Assembly (NCBI GenBank): GCA_021399435.1
Contig: JAJTUP010000023.1
Coordinates: 620,001 to 684,000 of the forward strand
Length of the DNA: 64,000 nucleotides
Direction of reading: 5' to 3'
Source of the DNA: Diaporthe sp. PMI_573
Taxonomy: Eukaryota; Ascomycota; Sordariomycetes; Diaporthales; Diaporthaceae
The position numbers were made by a program, and so were the translations under genes. The stretch's first letter is position 1. Every line of letters starts with the position of its first letter. Below the pieces are notes generated by a model. It saw only the letters and a program-made list of their open reading frames with translations. It searched no databases and was not told the DNA's origin. Positions 55,961 through 64,000 of the stretch are shown here, piece by piece.

Positions 55961-57571
55961 ATGGCTGCCAACACTACTTCAAACAACACTCCTTTGGACT
56001 TCACAACGTTTCATAATGTCATCGATGGAAAACTCGTAGGCACGGCCAAGACGCGGCACACTATCAGCCCTTCCACTCTGGAACAAAACCCGCCACTCCC
56101 TCTGAGTACTGCAGAAGACGTTGACAAGACAGTGGCAGCAGCCCAGAAGGCGGCGAAGCAATGGGCTCAAGTCCACTGGGATGAGCGGAAGAAGGCGCTT
56201 GAGGGCTTCATCGAGGCTTTGGAGTCGCACGCGGAGGACTTTGCCCAGATGCTCAACAAGGAGCAAGGGAAACCGGTCAGTGCCTACCTCGATGGGTGCT
56301 GGCTCCCAATTCTGACCTCCTGAATTAGCTCCTGTGGGCTCGACAGCTTTCCTCAAAGGCACATGCAGCTTATCTCTCCCTGAGGAGGTCCTCGAGGAAA
56401 CGCCTGAACGCAAGATTTCCACCCACTATACGCCTCTTGGTGTGGTTGTTGGCATTGTCCCCTGGAACTATCCTGTCTTCCTCGCGTGCGGAAAGATTGG
56501 CCCCGCCTTGCTGACCGGAAATGCCGTCATACTGAAGCCGTCGCCGTTGGCTCCGTATTGCTGCATGAAGCTGGTCGAGCTTGGGACCCGTTTCTTCCCT
56601 CCAGGAGTGTTTCAGGCTCTGAGCGGAGATGACGACCTCGGCCCTCATTTCACAGCACATCCCGACGTGGATATGATTAGTTTCACAGGTAATGTTCTCC
56701 CCATAAAAGCGGCCGGTTGAGCTGGGTGTGTCCTAAAACGGCAATCATAGGTTCTGGTCCGGTTGGAAAGATAATCGCCAAGTCATGCAGCGCGACCCTC
56801 AAGCGGGTGACGCTCGAGCTTGGCGATAATGATCCTGCTATTATATGCGCCGACGTCGATCCCGTAGTCACCGCGACTAAGGTCGCCCTGTATGCGTTCT
56901 GCAACTCGGGCCAGATATGTATGGCCATCAAGCGTGTCTATGTCCACGAATCTGTCTATGACGAGTTCTTGGCTGCGTTGGTGAAGCACGTGGAAACCCT
57001 TCAAGTCGGAGTGGACGAAACTTCATTCGTGGGGCCTGTGTCAAACGAAGATAATTTCAAACGTCTCAAGGCTCTGCTAGGAGACATCGAAAAAGCCCGG
57101 CTCAAGATTGCGACAGGAGGAACCCAGCCATTGGCCGAAAAGAAGGGCTTCTATCTCCCCGCGACCATCATCGATAACCCACCAGACGACTCGGTAATCG
57201 TGGAACAGGAACAATTTGGTCAGTATCTTAATCTGTTGGATCCTTATTTAGTGTGCTGTAATCGACTTCTCTAACATGTACCAGGCCCCGTGCTTCCTCT
57301 GCTGAAGTGGTCTGATGAGTCCAATGTCATCCAGAGAGCTAACAAAACTGAAACTGGACTGGGTTCTTCCGTGTGGACCCGCGACGAGGAACAAGCCACA
57401 CGCATAAGGAAACAACTAAAGTCGGGAAATGTGTGGATCAACACACACGCTGAGATCATGCCGAACGTTCCATTTGGTGGTCATAAGCAGAGTGGATTTG
57501 GCGTTGAATGGGGCGTAGAAGGGATGAAGTCCTATTGCAACCTGCAGGCCATTTACACTAGACCACACTGA
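55961..57571 (+). CDS. NAD(P)-dependent aldehyde dehydrogenase
   Basis: Four exons: 55961-56279, 56329-56688, 56751-57218 and 57285-57571 (477 aa). The first donor is uncertain: GTGCCT at 56280 is needed for frame, while a better-looking GTCAGT at 56276 would break it. Family motifs are present: LGVVVGIVPWNYP, then GNAVILKPSPLAP, ISFTGSGPVGK, TLELGDNDPAI, the catalytic cysteine in NSGQICMA, EQEQFGPVLPLLKW and MPNVPFGGHKQSGFG. The cofactor-loop motif ELGGN is ELGDN here. No stop codons are seen, although the gene lies between two copies of the same transposon in inverted orientation. Cytosolic oxidation of an unknown aldehyde is the likely function. The N-terminal region around QGKP is a few residues shorter than in relatives. 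Confidence 0.82.
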
Positions 57572-57810
57572 TGAGACTAGTCAGGACAGACATTAGATCC
57601 TCCTTCGAGAGTTGCCCAATGTGAGAACGATGCCTGATTTCAGGTCATAGGATTTGTTTGCATCAGATTCCCTACCGCCTTATCACTCTTACTACCGCCC
57701 ATTGCAATCATTATCCGCGGCTAGAAACCTATCTTTGCCTCTGACAATTTCGGGGATGATGGGCGCCGCGGCACAAAGTAACTTTGAAAGGTCCGCGTGG
57801 GAAGGCAATA

Positions 57811-57853
57811 ACGTCCCCGGCCCGGCTTCCGCCCCCCCCCTGATTCCGCCCCC
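57811..57853 (+). repeat. terminal inverted repeat, copy 2, left
   Basis: It begins ACGTCCCCGGCCCGGCTTCC, followed by a C run, TGATTCC and GCCCCC. It abuts a TA duplication at 57809-57810. Confidence 0.85.
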
Positions 57854-57858
57854 TTCCC

Positions 57859-59499
57859 TCACGACCGCCCCCTTCGCCTCGTCGCCGACGACGCCGCCAC
57901 CACGATAGTTGACCTCGCTTCCGATGGTGTTTCCGACTCTTCTGAAGCGTCGCTTTCTTCTGATACCACCCCCGCTTCAATCTGAGTCCTCCGAATGGCC
58001 TCGATATCGGCGAAAAGTTCATTCGGGTCAAGTTGAACCTTCTTCCTTCGGACTACCCTACTGGCTTCAATCTGGGCTTCCAACTCTCGGGCTTTTTGTG
58101 AGGACATCGTCAGATCGACGTCTATCTGGTCCCAACTTTTGAGGATTTTCCTGAAGAGGAGTCGTGATGTGGGGCTGAGATTCTTCTGACGGGCATACCG
58201 AGCCACCATACCCCTTAGGTCTTGAGATCGCTTAGGGGTCGCAAAAATGGTCCCTCGAGGCCGACAAAAACACTTATCAGTGCAGAAATGGCTGCTGGAG
58301 CTATTGGTACCGCCAGATTCCAACGATCTCGCTTCCTTCTCGCGATTATCGGCGATAAAGTGGCTTCCGAGTGCCCTATGCTTAGACACTGGCCAGAGAC
58401 CAGTCGCCCGCCAGCCAGAACGTATATTTGCTTCCGTCAAAGTGTCAATTCGAGCCTTGTGATAGCAATAAAGAAACCGTTTCTTTGCCACGACTGTTGA
58501 CGAATCGTGCCCTCCCTGGTGATCGAGATGCTTCTTAAATGCGAGCTTTAGAGGGCCGAAGATCGCCACATCGAGCGGTTGCAGCATATGCGAAGTATGG
58601 GCGGGCAAAAAAACGATATACACCTTATTCGAGAAGCATTCCCACATAAACTCGACCGTTGTATGTGTATGGTGCCCATCGATCACGAGAAGGCGCCATT
58701 CTAATGGGTCCTCTGGTACTGTTTGAGGAAGGAAGACCTTCCGAAGCCAGTGGATAGCGATAGGTTCCTCCATCCACCCCTTCTTCGTCGCCGTGAACTG
58801 CCAGCCCTCGTGATCTTCAAGGGCGATAGGAAACCACTGCTGCTGAATGCTGAGTCCCTTAAAAATAACGAGTGGGACGAGGAACTTGCCCGTGGCGGAG
58901 ATACACTCAAGGAAGGAGGTCCACGCTCTCGAATTAAAGTCCTTCTGAAGAAGCTGGCTTCCTTCCGAATAGCCGATCGTGAGCGCCTTCTCGGACTTGC
59001 CCTCCATCAGCCCGCCCTCGTCGGCATTCCATCAGTTGGCCGGCTTAATTGCCTTCACGATAGGCAACTGCATGAAGTCAAACCACGACCCAACGTTCTT
59101 TTTGGTAGCTGCCCTTAGCCGTTTAGCCTCAACGCGCTGGTACTTACGGCTTTGGAGGATAGGGTGACGAAGGAGGAAGGCCCTCAGCCACTTCCTTCCG
59201 AGAGGAGCGACCTCCTTCCCCGACGAGGCCATTCGGGCTGCCAGAGCCCTCGTTTCCCAGCGAGTTAACGCATGGCCCAAGCTGCTTTGGTTGATAAGGA
59301 ATAGGGCCAATCGATCCTCCTGATCATCAGAAAGAGGCCTCTGAGGTTCGTGAGAAACGCGCTGACTTTGCGCGCCGGCGAGGCGATCGCGAAGTGTGGA
59401 ACGGGGGATATGCCAGGTCCTGCAAGCCTGCTTGACGGGCATTCCATCCCTGCACGCAACAAGGGCGTCATGGATCTCGGCTTCCCCATAGGGCTTCAT
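57859..59499 (-). pseudogene. pogo-like transposase, copy 2, one in-frame stop
   Basis: The frame is 547 codons, with a psq helix-turn-helix (about residues 5-50), a CENP-B type domain (about 60-130) and a DDE_1 domain (about 150-350). The acidic triad candidates are in NADEGG, LLVIDGHHTH and QPLDVAIFG. A single TGA at 59034-59032 (codon 156) interrupts it just before the first catalytic Asp. Copy 1 has CGG at this place. The frame is otherwise open to the end. The element is therefore probably non-autonomous unless read-through or another copy supplies transposase. The C-terminus is Ser/Glu-rich. Confidence 0.85.
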
Positions 59500-59614
59500 G
59501 ATGACTAGGTTGATGCTTGGAAGAAGTTTGGTGACCAGAAAAAATTCTCTCGGAAAGATATGGTTGAGTTTATATAGGGTGGGGGCAGACGCGTACACGC
59601 GTGAACGCGGATGT

Positions 59615-59660
59615 GGGGGGGGCGGAATCAGGGGGGGGGCGGAAGCCGGGCCGGGGACGT
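59615..59660 (-). repeat. terminal inverted repeat, copy 2, right
   Basis: It ends CCGGGCCGGGGACGT before a TA duplication. It is the inverted partner of 57811-57853, with small differences only in G-run length. Confidence 0.85.
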
Positions 59661-59901
59661 TACCGCCCCAATCAAGACTTTCTAGCAATCATTCCTTTCA
59701 TTCAGACAACCCTAGTTGTAAATCAATCATCCATCACAGTCGATTTGAGCGCTTCTGTCATGACAATGTGAGGTATACCGTCTCAATATCCTCTTCTTAT
59801 TTCGCTGTGCCGCGTCTTTTCATCCTTCCCCTCTCTGCTATTCCTTCAAACAATTTTCTACAGGTTCAATATCAGACGGATCAAAACATACGAATTATTT
59901 G

Positions 59902-61338
59902 TCAGCGGTGTCGCTGACGCTTCTCATCCCCATCAATATGGTCTCTTTCCGACGCGGCAAGGCCACTTGGTAGCTGCTTCCGCTCAGCCGATCGGTACAG
60001 CATATCAACAACGACATAGATGACAATGGAGAAGAACGCAACGACAACTGTGCTAATAATGAGTTGGGTCGTGCCAGCATCGATCACGCTGAAAAGACTG
60101 ACAACAAATCCAGCCGGGGTGAGGACAAATGCCAGGACGGTGAGAATGCCAAGTCTGGCGTCGGTCCGGGCGGCCACCGTGTTGAATTCCGAGTCCATCA
60201 GGTAAATGCATTGCTCCCTCAGCATTTCAACCTCCAGGTTTACCGTCTCCAATTCATTTCCCAGGTCGTATAGCCGATCACAGAGGCGGTCTGACGGACT
60301 CTGTCTCGAGCGGTTCGTGCTTTGGCCCACGTAGTACTGAACAATCTTCTCCATCGATTTCTGCGCTATCGCGTGCGTCTTGAACTCCTGTCGGAACTCT
60401 GCTACTGGGCCTTTCGTCAGCGGGGCACCAGAGGGTGATCAGAGAGCCGTACTTACATTCTAATAAGACATTCCTCAGTCTTCCCACCCGGGGTATCACT
60501 CCGTATCTTCTATCATGCGGGCTGGTGTCCTGCTGGGTTTAGCGGGCGGTCCGCTACAGGCATGCATGCCCCTTCCTCGGGAGCCATAGACACTCACCAT
60601 GTGTTTGTTGATTTTCAACATAACCGTCGCGACGTTGAACTTGAAGTTGTTGAACAGACGGTCCAAGTCCATAAAGAGGAACAAGGGCTGATCGCGCAAG
60701 CCATTCCACCGGTACCAGACCTCATTCTTCATGTACTGATCAACCATCGATCTCCCGTAATAGTTGCGGTCCGACGACGTACAACTCGAAGGCCGGGAGA
60801 TGATGACCACGGCCATCGGCGGCAGTAATACCTTGCCCGACGCCGTCTTAGCAGGGACCTCGACCGAGCGGCCAACCCAGGCGCCGATCCACGTCGGCAG
60901 GTCGATGACTGCCTCTGAGTGGGGCTCCGGGTTGTCATGGAAGACACGGGTACCGCCGCGGTATTTGAGCACCCACGCGGCGTTGCCGCGCAAGCCGTCG
61001 CCCTCGCCCGGGACGTATGGCTGGTGGATGCGCTCGTTGACGACGGAGTTGATGATGTGCCGGGGGAAGCGTCTGTCCGTGAGCTCAGTGAGCTGTACAC
61101 GGAGGTAGTCCGGCAGCTTGCCGGCCACCTCCGCAATGATGATGACCAGGTCCATGGGCCAGCGCCTGCGGTACTCCTTCACGTGTGGCGTGAGCTCGCC
61201 CAGGTCGGTCTCATCGAAGTAGCGGGGTTCGCAGATCTGTTCATACTCGAAGGATTTCTCAGTGAGCACCGTCACGCCTACAGGCTGCGCGCCGTTCGGG
61301 CTTGGTCGACGGTATCGCCTTGCTCGTCTTTCTCCCAT
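59902..61338 (-). CDS. unknown protein with two C-terminal membrane segments (CorA-like architecture)
   Basis: Three exons: 61338-60598, 60532-60457 and 60404-59902 (439 aa). Donors are GTGAGT and GTAAGT, and intron 1 has branch GCTAAAC. The N-terminal 250 residues are soluble and unrecognised (DETDLGELTPHVKEY, RRWPMDLVIIIAEV, VIDLPTWIGAWVG). A helical stretch (LYDLGNELETVNLEVEMLRE) precedes two hydrophobic segments (LGILTVLAFVLTPAGFVVSL and LIISTVVVAFFSIVIYVVV). This end resembles fungal CorA-like proteins, but the GMN motif that defines magnesium channels after the first segment is missing. A transport role is therefore uncertain. The second exon may start at 60529 instead of 60532, since two AGs are in tandem. 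Confidence 0.6.
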
Positions 61339-62495
61339 ATCTCTTCTGGCTCCGGGGCAAATTCGAGACAGTCGTCAGTCAAACTCGAGCAGAAACTATC
61401 ACGTCCGGAGCCTTACCCTGTACACCGGAGCGGGACATTGGATGTTCAGCCTCAGTTTTGCGACTAGCCACACCTGTGTCATCCTTGCATAAGTGCAACA
61501 GTAACATGGGTGATATCCTGCGCCCCACTTCCTTTACAATACTTGCTGCATCTTAGTGCTGACGTTCCACGATTGTGTATGCGTGGACACCGTATTACTT
61601 GGTATTGGCAAGACAAGAAGTTACTGATAATGCAGGGAGCGATACAGAGTACCCAGAGGTCACATCCCGCTCGATTATGATCATTGTGGGGCTTTTTCAA
61701 GCCAGATGTTAATCAAATCTGGCCTTTCGAAGTATAAGCCTACAATAACCCTTGCTCAAGAATTCGGTCCACAATATGGTAGCGCTTAGCTAGGTTGCAT
61801 CGATACTTACTCTTTGCCTCTTGCATTGCGGGGTCCTCTGCTGCCAGCTTTGACTTTGAGCAATCCTGTTCTATTGTACGGAAAGAGGTAAATTGACACA
61901 GAGCCATAAAACAAGATGGGCCCTCATGAGTGCTGCTTTTGGTCTTCTGAGTGCAATTGTCAGGCCTTCATCCTGTTTGTGAGGACCAAAGCGTCCGAGA
62001 GTGCACCCTGACCAGCAACATCGTCACTCCGAGAAAGACCACCAGCTTCATTAAATCCACACTCGACGAGATGGATCCTTATATCGGCAAACCTGTCAGC
62101 GACGCTATAGCCACAATAGCGAAATCGGTCCCAAATATAGCCCCGAGGTCATAAGTGTGGGGCCGCCTACAACCTCGACGATGCATGGTTGTGATGACCG
62201 AGACGGAGTTGGATCCCCGGAACGAGACTCTGACTTCAACGGAGAATCCGCGGAGGACAGGAAAAGGATTCGTAGGAGAATCGGTTTACAGAAACACCTG
62301 AAGAGCTGACATATCTGCCCCTGCACTCATCTCAGGCTATGGTCTATGGGCCCGCAGATTTGATTCATTTGTCAGGTATGTTATTTTAGACGAGACGTAA
62401 TGAATACGCATATGGCACTGGAAAGCATTATCTCGGCAAGAATGTATATTTTTTGCACGATTAACAAGTGACGGCGATTTGGCTTAGTAAGCCGT
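61339..62495. other. intergenic region with a possible coding relic
   Basis: At about 61951-62308 on the plus strand two overlapping frames look protein-like. One reads DEMDPYIGKPVSDAIATIAK. The other ends RKRIRRRIGLQKHLKS before a TGA at 62306. Joining them would need a frame change near 62130. I could not tie this to a family, so it may be a decayed gene end or chance. Confidence 0.3.
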
Positions 62496-64000
62496 CTAAG
62501 CCACTTCCAGCCGTAGGGCATCATATTGCAAATACGTGCTCTCGGGCAGAACTGCATCTTCAGGTGCTGTGGCTCGTGCAGGAAGGGAGAGCACAATAGT
62601 GTTCAAGCCTGCCTTGAGTATGCTGGCATCAAAGTTCCACTTATTGCCTGTGACATAGCACGAATCAGACGATCGGGCACCACACGAACTGCTTTGCTTG
62701 GATCTTTCATACGGTCAGTTGCGTGTTCGTTCTCGTCGGGCTATGCGTAGGTTGCACTTACGGGATGGTCCAAACAGGGAGAGCTTTTCCATTGAAAACC
62801 ACAGTGTAAGGCAAATTGCCAAAGGGCTTACTGTCGCTATCAGTATTACCTGCGGACGTCTTCACACCGGCCAACTGGATAGTGAAGGTTGCCTTGGTCT
62901 TCCCTGCCAAGGCCTCGGCGGTGGCGTCAAAGGTGACGGTCCAGTTGTTGACATTGGTGTAGTACGGATCAGGCCGGATACTGTTGCCCTTGCCGCCAAA
63001 GACGCTCCAGTGCATGTAGTTAAAATCGGTAGCGATGTCACTCTTGCCCACGTGGAAGTTGACACCATTTGGGAAGTCTTTGGGGAAATCGTGGACCGCC
63101 CAGTAGAGGCGATACTGATTCGGTGCGTTAGTGCGCGTCGTATCCCTCGCCGTGCCGTGGCGAAACTCGCCACAACTTCGATCGGGTGTGCCGATGCGCC
63201 ATAGCTCCATGCCGGCGGACTCGGGGACCCAGGTTGCGGATGTTCTTGTGGTGCCGCCTGCTTGCACGACAACGCCGTCCTGTGTGTATTGCCCGAAAAT
63301 GCCGTCACCGTAGACGGTCAGGCGGTATGTTCCAGCCTTGACGCGTGGCAGCGTGATGGCACCATTGGAACCGATATAGCCCCAGTACTGGTATGACTTA
63401 GTGTCAAAATTATTGTCTTGAAAGTTGAGCCCGTTGCTAGCAAGAACAGCGACAGCTTTGGAGACACCGGCCGGGAGTGTGATTTGACCTGTCCAAGTAC
63501 CACGACCAGATGTTTGGACATAACCCGGAACGTATTGAGCAATCGAATCATAGAATTGCGCGTTCCAAGATGGGTCCGCGAACTTTCCGGCATCGGCACG
63601 CAGGCTCTGAATTGAGGTACCCTTGGCAGCTTTGTTGAAATAGTAATAAGACTGTCATCTGGGGTTAGTATTTTCAAATGCTGAATGAGATCGTCACCTG
63701 GGCAGCCTTACTGGACCGAAAGTGCGATCGAATCCTCCTGAAAGATCAGGATTCCCATTGCCGTGGTGGTTAGAGACTAGAAAGTCAGCTTATTTGAAAG
63801 AGAACAGAGAGGGGGAAAGGAAAATGCAGGACCAGGTGAGCACCAGCAAATTGTGACATACCAACATAGTTGTATACAATGCCGTCAACAGTCAGATCTG
63901 ACCATTTTGGGCCGTTGTAGAAGGTGTCCTTGGTGTTCATCACGAGCCAAGCTCCATAAACACTCCCGTCGTTCGTACCTGTCCCGTCCGAAAACATACC
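62496..64000 (-). CDS. rhamnogalacturonan lyase (PL4), 3' part, runs off the window
   Basis: Visible exons are 64000-63862 (partial), 63776-63712, 63651-62762 and 62703-62496. Phases agree, and 433 codons plus stop are seen. The frame starts within the catalytic beta-sandwich (MFSDGTGTNDGSVYGAWLVM), then VVSNHHGNGNPDLSGGFDRTFGP split by an intron. The Fn3-like domain follows (SKAVAVLASNGLNFQDN, LPRVKAGTYRLTVYGDGIFG). The C-terminal CBM-like domain ends LPESTYLQYDALRLEVA. This order is that of PL4 enzymes that cleave the rhamnose-galacturonate backbone of pectin by beta-elimination. Secretion is expected, but the signal peptide and catalytic N-terminus lie outside the window. Confidence 0.85.

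Larger units (their letters stand above)
57811..59660 (-). mobile_element. pogo/Fot1-type DNA transposon, copy 2 (inverted)
   Basis: The element is 1850 bp with a TA duplication at 57809-57810 and 59661-59662. The inverted repeats start ACGTCCCCGGCCCGGCTTCC at both ends. A TATA box (minus strand, 59576-59569) lies upstream of the transposase start at 59499. Apart from scattered transitions it matches copy 1 base for base where compared, in opposite orientation. Confidence 0.9.

Noticed and set aside
1..64000. CRISPR arrays, bacterial operons or phage genes
   Set aside because: Spliceosomal introns, fungal gene families and a eukaryotic transposon show nuclear fungal DNA; no spaced direct repeats of CRISPR type were seen.

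Overview
The window reads as nuclear DNA of a filamentous ascomycete (Pezizomycotina, most likely a Sordariomycete). The genes carry short 45-100 bp introns with GTRAGT-type donors and CTRAY branch points. The orthologue set is typical of such fungi (UaY/PCO-1, CYT-19/MSS116, MOB3, RIB7, FNIP/LST4, S8 subtilase, PL4 lyase). A Fot1/pogo transposon copy carries C-to-T stop codons that look like repeat-induced point mutation (RIP). I rebuilt exon boundaries by hand from splice signals, reading frame and family conservation; no gene model here was checked against RNA.

Left part (1-31 kb), conserved housekeeping genes: a UaY-like Zn2Cys6 regulator of purine use (436-3749, +); a mitochondrial DEAD-box helicase (5098-7090, -); an F-box protein (7755-9272, -); an unrecognised membrane-associated protein (9793-11111, -); the ER ubiquitin factor CUE1 (12567-13242, -); CCR4-NOT subunit NOT2 (14170-16034, -); a ZNG1/COBW zinc GTPase with a 12-nt microexon (17523-18980, -), divergent from the STRIPAK subunit MOB3 (19659-21209, +); an FcyB-type purine-cytosine permease (23006-24658, +); RIB7 reductase of riboflavin synthesis with a long low-complexity insert (24867-26177, -); and an FNIP/LST4-like protein (27120-30797, -).

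Middle part (31-50 kb): about 7 kb without a supportable gene (30798-37851), then a NUDIX hydrolase with a 14-nt first coding exon (37852-38878, -), a ten-exon secreted subtilase (40030-43409, +), a small secreted protein built of ten R-[DN]-[PE]-x-[PS] repeats (44270-44683, +), a vacuolar-type CDF zinc transporter (45258-46920, -) and a MYND zinc-finger protein (48678-50237, +).

Right part (50-64 kb), accessory in character: a decayed NB-ARC/TPR (NLR-like) pseudogene (about 52240-53592) ends at a pogo/Fot1-type transposon. A second copy of that element lies in inverted orientation 2.4 kb away, and the pair brackets an apparently intact aldehyde dehydrogenase gene (55961-57571). The first copy has seven C-to-T stops; the second has a single in-frame stop. 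Beyond them are a two-TM protein of unknown function (59902-61338, -) and the 3' part of a PL4 rhamnogalacturonan lyase that runs off the window (62496-64000, -).

The observation I would follow first is the repeat protein at 44270-44683. Its repeats differ almost only at synonymous positions, so the repeated peptide itself appears to be under selection, and it sits 860 bp downstream of a secreted subtilase. The purine regulator and permease are about 19 kb apart, and two zinc-homeostasis genes share the window, but neither pairing forms a tight cluster.
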